From positions 186,001 through 250,000 of the forward strand of contig NZ_JBFREB010000001.1 of NCBI RefSeq assembly GCF_052114085.1: 64,000 nt of DNA, given 5' to 3'. Origin of the DNA: Leifsonia sp052114085 (GTDB lineage Bacteria; Actinomycetota; Actinomycetes; Actinomycetales; Microbacteriaceae). This document shows positions 25,020 to 32,197 of the stretch, in pieces. Below the pieces are notes generated by a model, which saw only the letters and a list, made by a program, of their open reading frames with translations, was not told the origin of the DNA and searched no databases. Made by a program: the position numbers and the translations under genes. Numbering within the stretch: the first letter of the stretch is position 1; every line of letters starts with the position of its first letter.

Positions 25020-25193
25020 CTATGCGCGACCAGCCTTCGCCTGTTGCGTCCCCCTTAGGATCGCATCGCGCTGGGATTCGTATTTGCGAGCATCCTTGGC
25101 GTCGATGCCAGCCCGCCGCCCTTCCGACGACTTGATGACGAACGCCGAGTAGCCGCTCTCGTATGCGTGCTTGTGCTTGTTCGCCTTAGCCAT
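25020..25193 (-). CDS. 57-residue basic protein
   Basis: Reads MAKANKHKHAYESGYSAFVI then KSSEGRRAGIDAKDARKYES, QRDAILRGTQQAKAGRA and a TAG stop. It is rich in Lys, His and Arg with no membrane segment, so nucleic-acid or membrane-surface contact is possible. It starts nine bases after the stop of the four-TM gene on the same strand and is almost certainly co-transcribed with it. No family is recognised. Confidence 0.55.
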   Translation of the reverse strand: MAKANKHKHAYESGYSAFVIKSSEGRRAGIDAKDARKYESQRDAILRGTQQAKAGRA

Positions 25194-25202
25194 GCTCGTA
25201 TG

Positions 25203-26576
25203 TTAGCCCTTGGCTCCGACTTTGAGCCGGACGAGTCCCGAGAACGTCAACACGAAGACAGCGGCGGACCCGACGAGCGCTGCCCACCAATAAGCGGTGT
25301 TGACGGCGTCGGAGGCCCTCATCACTAACAAACCACCAGCGATGACAAGAACGATGGATAGGCCGCCTGAGAGAACGCGAAGTGGAAGCAAGAACCATCG
25401 AACGAACTCGCTCTCGACTCCCCGAGCGTTCAGCGCGATGAGAAGTGCAGGCACAAACAAGAGCAGTGTAGTTGCGGCGTCGAGGCCCTCGCGAAGATCA
25501 GTCTGAGCGGATGGCCAAAACAAGAAGATGGCGAAAAGCACGCACATGGAACCGGCGATCAACGCTGTCCGACCCAGAGGACCGGCCTGATCAAGTGCGA
25601 AGCGGACGACCGCCGGTCCTGCCGGCCGATGGACTGGGTCGTAATGGGCGTGCACATGCCCAACGGGCGTCCGATCCGTGTCGAGCGGCAAGTTCCCGTT
25701 CTTATCCGGCGGCATCTCGATTCGTGAGCAGAGTAGGCCATCGGGAGCGTTGACCTCCAGATGGTAACTGTCGACGTATTCGACTGCGTACAAGCTGACC
25801 CACAAGCGGATCGACTTGTGCCCAGTCCCTGCGCGGAGGCGAGTCCAGAACTCACTGGGCTTCCTCTTCCACCATGGCATGTACGGTGAGGCGATTCCTG
25901 CTTCCCAGTGAGAACTGTATTTGAGGACGGTTCGCACATTGCTTGCGGTCGCAGGTAGCACGGTCGCAAGAATGAAGTTGCTCGCCAAGTCGAGGAAGAT
26001 CCCTGCGGCAAGTACGTCGAGTTTGAGCTCATCTACGATCACCTGAGCTAGTTCTCGTGACTCAGGCTCTGAGCCGCTTACTACCGCATTGAGGCGAGCC
26101 CAGTACTCTGTCGCCACCGTGACACCGTGTTCAAACTTGACAAGGAAGGCTAGTGCGGATGCAGCCAGTTGAGCGTTCTCGGCTGTGCTCAAGACCGGCA
26201 GCGCACGGCCGGTGTCGTCGGAAACATCCAGATCTCGGAGGACACCTTTACTCATCAAAGTCAAAGGCACGTAGATCGAGGTAGTGGCTCCGGTTGGATC
26301 CTTCGCCCAGGACAGTGCTGGCGGCGTGCAATCGAGAGACACTCGCCGCCGACCGCGCTTTCCGGCAAGGAAGGAGACTGACTCAACCTTGCGATGGATC
26401 CATTCGGGGAAGTTGATAAGCGCAAGCACAAGGGACGCGCCTCGATCGAAGATCTCAGCCGAGAGGGTATCGGCGGTTTGCTCACTCTTTTCCGTGTCGG
26501 CTCCGCCGTCGTCTTCGGTCACAAAGCCGATCATGGCACCGCGGTGATCGAAGTGCCGCGATGCGGCTAGTGCCAC
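25203..26576 (-). CDS. Four-TM membrane protein with large N-terminal cytoplasmic domain
   Basis: 457 residues from GTG 26576; an ATG at 26534 (MIGFVTEDDGG) would give 443 residues and is an equally good start. The first 325 residues are soluble, with SIYVPLTLMSKGVLRDLDVS, DDTGRALPVLSTAENAQLAA and DSYHLEVNAPDGLLCSRIEM. Four hydrophobic segments follow near 337-356, 370-387, 397-421 and 428-450. The phrases L-R-D-L-D-V and SYHxEVxAPxGL recall uncharacterised actinobacterial membrane proteins. It faces the PIN operon tail-to-tail and is followed by the 57-aa gene. Confidence 0.65.
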   Translation of the reverse strand: MALAASRHFDHRGAMIGFVTEDDGGADTEKSEQTADTLSAEIFDRGASLVLALINFPEWIHRKVESVSFLAGKRGRRRVSLDCTPPALSWAKDPTGATTSIYVPLTLMSKGVLRDLDVSDDTGRALPVLSTAENAQLAASALAFLVKFEHGVTVATEYWARLNAVVSGSEPESRELAQVIVDELKLDVLAAGIFLDLASNFILATVLPATASNVRTVLKYSSHWEAGIASPYMPWWKRKPSEFWTRLRAGTGHKSIRLWVSLYAVEYVDSYHLEVNAPDGLLCSRIEMPPDKNGNLPLDTDRTPVGHVHAHYDPVHRPAGPAVVRFALDQAGPLGRTALIAGSMCVLFAIFLFWPSAQTDLREGLDAATTLLLFVPALLIALNARGVESEFVRWFLLPLRVLSGGLSIVLVIAGGLLVMRASDAVNTAYWWAALVGSAAVFVLTFSGLVRLKVGAKG

Positions 26577-26734
26577 AGCGTTCTCATTGTCAACTTTTCA
26601 AAGGTGAGACCACCCCGCATTTACCCCGCATATTGAAGCGAATTGAGAGCGATCCAACGAGATCCAAGGCGATCGAGAACCTCAGAAAATCAAGCAGTTT
26701 TCGCCCTACGAGCTCCAAACAGATCTACCGGAAC

Positions 26735-26773
26735 CTAATCGTGGTGTCGCGGGTTCGAGTCCCGCTCCCGCTA
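26735..26773 (+). other. 3' half of a tRNA (attachment-site fragment)
   Basis: TAATCGTGGTGTCGCGGG followed by TTCGAGT and CCCGC gives a perfect five-pair T-arm, then acceptor-like TCCCGCTACA. The matching 5' half is absent. TAATCG at its start would fit the anticodon loop and stem of an elongator tRNA-Met (CATAATCG), which is a guess. Such 3' halves are the typical scar (attR) of an element integrated in a tRNA gene. The intact tRNA would then lie upstream, outside this window. Confidence 0.6.
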
Positions 26774-26792
26774 CAAGCCTTATAAACACTGG

Positions 26793-26821
26793 GAACGGCG
26801 GCTGTTGGACAGCCGCCGTTC
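26793..26821 (+). terminator. Strong rho-independent terminator
   Basis: A perfect 12-bp stem GAACGGCGGCTG / CAGCCGCCGTTC with loop TTGGA, followed by TTTCGTTTC. It lies 20 bp after the tRNA fragment, where the original tRNA terminator is expected. Confidence 0.85.
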
Positions 26822-26840
26822 TTTCGTTTCTCGGTCGATT

Positions 26841-26861
26841 TGGACACAATTCGGACACACT
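26841..26861 (+). repeat. Direct repeat DR-R
   Basis: TGGACACAATT / CGGACACACT, one base different from DR-L at 20809-20829. As with DR-L, it lies shortly downstream of a tRNA-derived sequence. Confidence 0.7.
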
Positions 26862-26926
26862 CCAAATCAGCGAAGCTCATTCAGTGTCGTCTCTGGTGAT
26901 CTTGGCGGGTCGTATATGGCGCTAGG

Positions 26927-27250
26927 TCAGGGCGCGAACTCGATCGCCAACCCTTTCTTCCCGTACTCGGAGATGACTTCGGCGATGACGACACGGTACG
27001 GTCCGATCCAGCGATCGTGGGCACCCTTGGCTTGCCGATGCGCATCCATTCCGATCAGCTCGTGGAGCGCCTCAAGCGATTCCCAGTAGTACACCTCCGA
27101 ATGCAGCCCGTTCTGGTTGTTCTCCCACGCTTCTTCACCCAGGAAGCCGGGAATCTGGCGGGCACGCTCGGCGATCTCGTTATTCAGGCGGTGGAACTCG
27201 TCGTCATACTGCTTGCTGTGAAAGATAAAGGTCGAGGTATACACGGTCAC
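26927..27250 (-). CDS. ABM-domain monooxygenase-like protein
   Basis: 107 residues from GTG 27250, which overlaps the redoxin stop (GTGA). ABM-type motifs are YTSTFIFHSKQYDDEFHRLN, IPGFLGEEAWENNQNGLHSE, VYYWESLEALHELIG and DAHRQAKGAHDRWIGPYRVV. It is unrelated in close sequence to the two island ABM copies. Coupling to a peroxiredoxin under a MerR operator suggests a stress or detoxification role, possibly removing reactive organic or quinone compounds; this is inference. Confidence 0.75.
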   Translation of the reverse strand: MTVYTSTFIFHSKQYDDEFHRLNNEIAERARQIPGFLGEEAWENNQNGLHSEVYYWESLEALHELIGMDAHRQAKGAHDRWIGPYRVVIAEVISEYGKKGLAIEFAP

Positions 27251-28188
27251 GCCGGGTTCTCGCGCAGCCAATCGAGGACCTGCTGGGCATGGGTGTTCGG
27301 CGGGAAGATCGGGTAAAAAACGTGCTCGACATGTCCGTCGCGGATGACCAAGGTGAGGCGGGAGTAGAGCCGGTCGTGTCCCTCGGCTGCGAATGTGGGC
27401 AGGGTGAGTGCGTCGCGGAGACGGAAGTCTTCGTCGGAGAGCATCGGAAACGGCAGGCGGAGCCGGTTGGCGACCTCGGCCTGATAGGCGGAGTCCTGGC
27501 TGGACATGCCGAACACGGCGGTGACGCCTTCGGCGGCGAGCTCGTCGAAGTGGTCGCGGAAATCGCACGCTTCGGTCGAACACCCGCGAGCCCCGGGGAT
27601 GGAGTCCCAGCCGTCAGGCAGGTCTACTCCGGGTCGGCCGGTGAGCGGGTAGAGGTAGACGATCGCCCGGCCGGCGTCGAGCTGCGAGAGGTCGATCTCG
27701 CGACCGTCTGTTGCCGCGAAGGGCAGAGAGGGGACGGGCATGCCGGGCAGGTGCGCGGCGGCGCCGTCGTCCTCTGGGACGGGGAGGCCGGCGGGCAGGG
27801 TGGTGTAGTCGGTCATCGTTATCTCCTTGCGGAAGGTGCGGGAAGCGCCCTCGTCGAGTCGTTCGACGAGTTGCGCCCGGCGGGCTTGGAGGGTTGCGAT
27901 GATCTGGTCGATTTCCGTAATGCTGTCGCGGTAGGCCGCAAGCGATGACACGCAGTCATCCCCGTGGTCATGGCCGAGCGATAGGCATTCGAGGAATGGT
28001 GTCGCCTTACGCGCGCTGATCCCCGTGGCTGCCAGGCCACGAATCTCAACGACAGCGCGAAGGTGGCTTTCGTCGTACTCGCGATACCCGTTGGAAGAAC
28101 GTCGCGGTTCCAACAGCCCGATTCGTTCGTAGTACCGCACGGCCTTGGGTGTCACACCTGCATGCCGCGCGAGCTCACCGATCCGCAT
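27247..28188 (-). CDS. MerR regulator fused in frame to a peroxiredoxin-like domain
   Basis: 313 residues from ATG 28188 (GGAGGATGTG upstream). Residues 1-120 are a MerR protein: MRIGELARHAGVTPKAVRYY then ERIGLLEPRRSSNGYREYDE and a C-terminal helix with Cys in ECLSLGHDHGDDC. No stop separates it from a redoxin domain containing YPLTGRPGVDLPDGWDSIPG and ARGCSTEACDFRDHF, whose CxxxxC suits peroxidatic and resolving cysteines. An internal AAGGAG six bases before the ATG at 27816 would also make a free 189-residue peroxiredoxin. The fusion might thus produce both sensor-linked and free enzyme. The ABM gene overlaps its stop. Confidence 0.82.
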   Translation of the reverse strand: MRIGELARHAGVTPKAVRYYERIGLLEPRRSSNGYREYDESHLRAVVEIRGLAATGISARKATPFLECLSLGHDHGDDCVSSLAAYRDSITEIDQIIATLQARRAQLVERLDEGASRTFRKEITMTDYTTLPAGLPVPEDDGAAAHLPGMPVPSLPFAATDGREIDLSQLDAGRAIVYLYPLTGRPGVDLPDGWDSIPGARGCSTEACDFRDHFDELAAEGVTAVFGMSSQDSAYQAEVANRLRLPFPMLSDEDFRLRDALTLPTFAAEGHDRLYSRLTLVIRDGHVEHVFYPIFPPNTHAQQVLDWLRENPA

Positions 28189-28206
28189 CACATCCTCCGC
28201 GTCGAA

Positions 28207-28236
28207 CGTAAACCTTGTCCCATAGGACAAGGTCAA
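28207..28236 (-). promoter_or_regulatory. MerR-type promoter/operator
   Basis: A perfect nine-base inverted repeat, ACCTTGTCC / GGACAAGGT with CATA between, occupies 28212-28233. It lies between a TTGACC -35 and a TTTACG -10-like box separated by 18 bp. Stretched spacers with a central dyad are the hallmark of MerR-activated promoters. It drives the MerR-redoxin gene itself. Confidence 0.82.
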
Positions 28237-28530
28237 GTCTGCATCAAAAAAGGATGGTGGGCTCAACCGGTCGATGCCACTCGTGAACACCACCGGCACC
28301 TCCGGACCAATCCTTCTCGAACGGTTGAGCTGGAGGACCAACTGTGGGGGCGATGGGCGCGTGGTGAGTCGAGCCGAACGATCGCGGACCGCAGCCATCA
28401 GCTCGGGAGACGTCGCGAGTCGAGACGTCTGCCGATGGTCCACCCCGACCCCTTAAACCGCTGACGTCACTGGAACGGGAAACCGGGTCGACCATCGGGC
28501 AGTGCGGTTGCCGGCCGCCGGTAGCTCGTG
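28237..28530. other. Intergenic, nothing recognised
   Basis: About 295 bp between the MerR promoter and the end of the LacI gene. No gene, RNA or repeat is apparent. Confidence 0.4.
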
Positions 28531-29550
28531 TCAGGTCGTCTCGCCGGGGACCAGCCTCAGCACGCGTGCGGGGTCCACGAAGGTCGGGGACGCGTCCGAC
28601 GCCCCAGTACGCGTTTTCAGGGTCGCGAGGTCGTGGACGAGGGAGTCGATGAGCAACGGCTGGTCGATGAAAACGGTGGTGAGCCTTGGGCTGACCAGTT
28701 GACCGACCGCAGTCATGTCGACACCGATCAGTGAGATGTCCTCCGGGATGCGGAGGTCGAGAGCCCGGGCCGCCGCGGTGACCGCGATAGCCACGTCGTC
28801 GTTGTAGCAGCAGACACCGAGCGCAGTTGGCCCTGCCTCGGCGAGCGCCGACCTCATCGCGTTCGTCGCGCCGTCGGCATCCAGGGGAACCCGAACCGCC
28901 AGCGGGGCGGCGAGGCCGAGCCGCTCGACCTCCCGCCGGATACCCGCGAGCCGCGGCGGCCCGAAGGGGTCGAGACGCTTGTCCTCCAGCGCCGCATAGA
29001 CCAGCCGTCTGGGCCCGTTGCGGACGAGTTCGCGGACCTGGATCCGCCCGATCTCAGTGTCGATCGGGTCTGGGTCGTCCCCCTCGGCGACGAGGATCCG
29101 ACGGGGGACGACACGCGAACCGGACGCCTCGATGCGTTCACGCTGCTCGGGGGTGAAGACCCCGAAGTCCACGACGGCCGCCGGCCGAAGATCGAGCACG
29201 GACGTCAGGGTCGACTCGTCTCGGATGCCGGCGAACCGGACGACTACGCTCACCCCCGCTGTGGCGGTTGCGCCGGTGATCCTGTCGACGGAGTCCTGCA
29301 GGTGGGGACCGAAAGTCGCGTTCGGTACGACGATGACGACGATGTCGCTGAGGCCGGTGACGAGGGCGCGTCCGGCTCGAGACGGTCGATAATTCAACGC
29401 TTCCGCAGCGCCGAACACCCGGGCGCGGGTCTCTTCCGGGAACCGGTCGTCGCCGTTGAGGATCTGGCTCACCGTCGAGCGTGAGACTCCCGCCTCCACC
29501 GCGACGTCCTTGCTGGTTGCCCGCCGACCGGGTCGGATCTCCACCGTCAC
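28531..29550 (-). CDS. LacI-family regulator of the GPH/GH2 operon
   Basis: About 339 residues; several GTG codons (29553, 29550, 29544) could start it. The HTH is RATSKDVAVEAGVSRSTVSQ then ILNGDDRFPEETRARVF. The periplasmic-binding-like domain begins SDIVVIVVPNATFGP and includes ALGVCCYNDDVAIAVTAAAR and ISLIGVDMTAVGQLVSPRLT. It is divergent from the GPH transporter/Gfo-Idh/GH2 operon and shares an operator-rich 100-bp promoter region with it, so a galactoside or related sugar is a likely inducer. Confidence 0.87.
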   Translation of the reverse strand: MTVEIRPGRRATSKDVAVEAGVSRSTVSQILNGDDRFPEETRARVFGAAEALNYRPSRAGRALVTGLSDIVVIVVPNATFGPHLQDSVDRITGATATAGVSVVVRFAGIRDESTLTSVLDLRPAAVVDFGVFTPEQRERIEASGSRVVPRRILVAEGDDPDPIDTEIGRIQVRELVRNGPRRLVYAALEDKRLDPFGPPRLAGIRREVERLGLAAPLAVRVPLDADGATNAMRSALAEAGPTALGVCCYNDDVAIAVTAAARALDLRIPEDISLIGVDMTAVGQLVSPRLTTVFIDQPLLIDSLVHDLATLKTRTGASDASPTFVDPARVLRLVPGETT

Positions 29551-29573
29551 CACTTCAGTCTGCCATATTGCTG

Positions 29574-29628
29574 TTGACACGCGACACCCGAGTCGTTTAC
29601 CGTGGTGTCGCGTGTCACTGACACGTGA
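29574..29628 (+). promoter_or_regulatory. Operators and promoter of the GPH/GH2 operon
   Basis: TGACACGCGACACC (29575-29588) is exactly inverted as GGTGTCGCGTGTCA (29604-29617). A third related word, TGACACGTGACACC, follows. TTGACA at 29574 overlaps the first arm and TTTACC at 29596-29601 is a plausible -10. Binding of the divergent LacI protein here would cover the promoter. Confidence 0.72.
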
Positions 29629-29676
29629 CACCAACCGGCGATGTGACCGGTCCCATCCATGACAAGGGAGTCAGCA

Positions 29677-31173
29677 ATGGCGAAGGATTCCACCCGGACT
29701 TCGGCCGAACAGCAGCGAGCGGCCGTCGCCCTGAGCGCCGGGGAGTCGATGACGGCCTCGCTCGCCGCAACCGCGGTCGGCGAAGCGGTCGCAGACACCA
29801 GCGGCGAGAAGCTGAAGATCCGCGAACGGCTCGCCTACGGCGTCGGCGACATCGGCGGCAATCTGATCTTCGCGCCGATCTCGGCGTTCCTGTTGTTCTA
29901 CTTCACCGACACGGTCGGCATCGGCGCTGCCATCGCGGGGACTCTGCTCTTGTTCGGCCGCGTGCTCGACGGGACGATGGATCTCATCCTCGGCACGCTC
30001 ATCGATCGCACCTCGACCCGCTGGGGCAAGGCCCGCCCGTGGATCCTGTTCGCGACGCCGGTCGTGGTGATCTCGTTCGTCCTGCTGTTCAACATCCCGG
30101 CAGGGCTCGGAACCGGTGCCAAAGAGCTCTACGCGTTCGTCATGTACTTCATCTGCCTCGGCGTCGGTTTCGTGGGGTCTAATCTCGCCTATCACACGCT
30201 GCTCTCGGTGATCACGAGCAATTCCAAGATGCGGGTCTCGCTCACCGTCATCCGCACATTCTTCGCCCTCGTCACCACGCTGGTGGTCAACTTCGTGACC
30301 ATCCCGGTGATCACCGCGAACGGCGGCGGCCAGGCCGGGTGGACGCTCATCTCGATCATTTACGGCGTGATCTCGGCGGTCACGTTCCTGATCGTCTTCT
30401 TCGGCACGAAGGAGCGGGTGAAGGGCACGATCAAGCAGGACGACGGCAAGAAGCTCCCGCTGCGTACGACGCTCGGCATCCTGTTCCGCAACCCGTACTT
30501 CTTCCTCGCGTTCGGCTTCTTCCTGCTCAACTACATCCTCACCGGGACGGCCGGTGTGGGCGTGTTCTACGCCAAGGATGTTCTCGGCGACCCGAACATC
30601 TACAGTTTCCTCGGGCTGGTCCAGTTGCTCCCGCTGATCATCGGCCTCTGGTTCATGCCGGCGATCATCGCCCGTTTCGGTAAGCGGAAGCTCATCCTCA
30701 GCGGGGTCGTCGTCACCATCGTGGGCGTGCTGATCTCGCTCATCGACCCGACCAACCTCACCCTCGTCATCGCAGGCGGTCTGGTCCGCTCCATCGGCGG
30801 CATCCCGGCAGCGGCAGGCCTGTTCGCGCTCGTCGCCGACGTGGTGGATTACGGGGAATGGAAGAGCGGTGTCCGCCTGGACGGCATGACGTACTCGGCA
30901 GCCACGGCCGGCCAGAACTTCGGGGCCGGACTGGGTGTCGCCCTGGTGGGCTGGCTGCTGGCCGCGGGAGGCTACAACGGCCAGGCGGCGACGCAGCCAG
31001 CCTCGGCGGTGAGCATGGAGATCTTGCTCTTCCTCTGGCTGCCACTGATCGTCGCCGTGCTGATGGGCGTCATCATGTGGTTCCTGAACATCGACAAGAA
31101 TCTGTCACAGATCCAGCGCGACCTTTCTGCTCGACGGGCGGAACGGGCCGCCGAAGCCAGCGCGAACGCTTGA
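29677..31173 (+). CDS. GPH-family sugar:cation symporter
   Basis: 498 residues; ATG 29677 is preferred over ATG 29659 because AAGGGAG lies six bases before it. A 45-residue hydrophilic N-terminus precedes KIRERLAYGVGDIGGNLIFA, the typical start of glycoside-pentoside-hexuronide transporters. About 12 TM segments follow, with LIDRTSTRWGKARPWILFATP (loop 2-3) and GEWKSGVRLDGMTYSAATAG as family signatures. It would import a glycoside or uronide with Na+ or H+. First gene of an operon with a Gfo/Idh protein and a GH2 enzyme. Confidence 0.88.
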   Translation: MAKDSTRTSAEQQRAAVALSAGESMTASLAATAVGEAVADTSGEKLKIRERLAYGVGDIGGNLIFAPISAFLLFYFTDTVGIGAAIAGTLLLFGRVLDGTMDLILGTLIDRTSTRWGKARPWILFATPVVVISFVLLFNIPAGLGTGAKELYAFVMYFICLGVGFVGSNLAYHTLLSVITSNSKMRVSLTVIRTFFALVTTLVVNFVTIPVITANGGGQAGWTLISIIYGVISAVTFLIVFFGTKERVKGTIKQDDGKKLPLRTTLGILFRNPYFFLAFGFFLLNYILTGTAGVGVFYAKDVLGDPNIYSFLGLVQLLPLIIGLWFMPAIIARFGKRKLILSGVVVTIVGVLISLIDPTNLTLVIAGGLVRSIGGIPAAAGLFALVADVVDYGEWKSGVRLDGMTYSAATAGQNFGAGLGVALVGWLLAAGGYNGQAATQPASAVSMEILLFLWLPLIVAVLMGVIMWFLNIDKNLSQIQRDLSARRAERAAEASANA

Positions 31174-31180
31174 GTCCGTC

Positions 31181-32197
31181 GTGACGGATCCTCGTGCGGA
31201 ACTGCACTGGGCGGTCGTCGGCACCGGGTCGATCTCCCAGTCCCTCTCCGATGATCTCGCCCTCACCCCGGGAGCACGTCGCCACGCGGTGTGCTCTCGG
31301 GACCCGGGCCGGGCGCGGGCGTTCGCCGCCGAGTACGACTTCGCCGTCGCCTACGGAAGCCTGCCGTCGCTGCTCGCCGACCCGGACGTCGACGTCGTCT
31401 ACATCGCGACCCCGCATGCCACCCATGCCGAGATCGCGATCGAGGCGATCGAAGCGGGCAAGCACGTCCTGATCGAGAAGCCGATGGCGGCGACCGCCCG
31501 GGACGCTCGCCGGATCGTCCAGGCGGCGGGTGCCAGTGGATGCTTCGCGATGGAAGCCATGTGGATGCGCTTCAACCCCACCTACCGCGACCTGATCGCC
31601 TCGGCGCGAGCGGGGGCCATCGGCGAGGTGAGGAGCGTGCGCGCCTCGTTCGGTCTTCCCTTCGACGTACCGGACTCCACCCGCTGGACCGCCGAGCGGG
31701 CGAGCAGCACCCTGCTCGACCAGGGAATCTATCCGGTCACGCTCGCCCTGGACGCACTCGGTCGCCCGGCGCGCATCCGGGCCTCGGGCCGTGTCCGCGC
31801 CGACGGCGTCGACCTGACGGAGCACGTCACCTTCGAGTACGAGAACGGCGGGTTCGCCCAGCTGAGCGCGTCGATGGTCGAGTACAGCGAACCGACGGCC
31901 TCGGTCAACGGCACCGACGGATGGATGACCCTACCCGCCCCATTCTGGGCGACGGACGAATACGAGACCCACGCCGGCGGCCTCGCGCAGGCGCTGTTCG
32001 AGCCGCAAACGACCCGCCATGAGCGCCGCGGCAACGGCTACGTCCCGATGCTCGAAGCCGTCACCGAGGCGATCGCCGCGGGCCTGACCGAGCACCCCAT
32101 CCACCCCTTCGCGGACGCCATGAGCACCATCGAGTTGCTCGACGACATCCGCGACCTCATCACCCTGAACACCGCACCTCTGGAGGAGACCCGATGA
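31181..32197 (+). CDS. Gfo/Idh/MocA-family oxidoreductase
   Basis: 338 residues from GTG 31181. The N-terminal Rossmann motif is WAVVGTGSISQSLSDDL and the conserved EKP lies in HVLIEKPMAATARDARRI. MEAMWMRFNPTYRDLI and STLLDQGIYPVTLALDALG belong to the C-terminal dimer/substrate domain, resembling the dihydrodiol-dehydrogenase-like branch. It likely oxidises or reduces a sugar with NAD(P). It overlaps the GH2 start (ATGA) and so is co-translated with it. Confidence 0.85.
   Translation: MTDPRAELHWAVVGTGSISQSLSDDLALTPGARRHAVCSRDPGRARAFAAEYDFAVAYGSLPSLLADPDVDVVYIATPHATHAEIAIEAIEAGKHVLIEKPMAATARDARRIVQAAGASGCFAMEAMWMRFNPTYRDLIASARAGAIGEVRSVRASFGLPFDVPDSTRWTAERASSTLLDQGIYPVTLALDALGRPARIRASGRVRADGVDLTEHVTFEYENGGFAQLSASMVEYSEPTASVNGTDGWMTLPAPFWATDEYETHAGGLAQALFEPQTTRHERRGNGYVPMLEAVTEAIAAGLTEHPIHPFADAMSTIELLDDIRDLITLNTAPLEETR

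Larger units (their letters stand above)
26577..26926. other. Island right flank without a gene
   Basis: 350 bp holding the promoter of the four-TM gene, a tRNA 3'-half fragment, a strong hairpin terminator and the second direct repeat. No coding region is supported. Confidence 0.6.

Noticed and set aside
28237..28530. Small frames between the MerR promoter and the LacI gene
   Set aside because: No Shine-Dalgarno site, biased composition and no plausible protein pattern.
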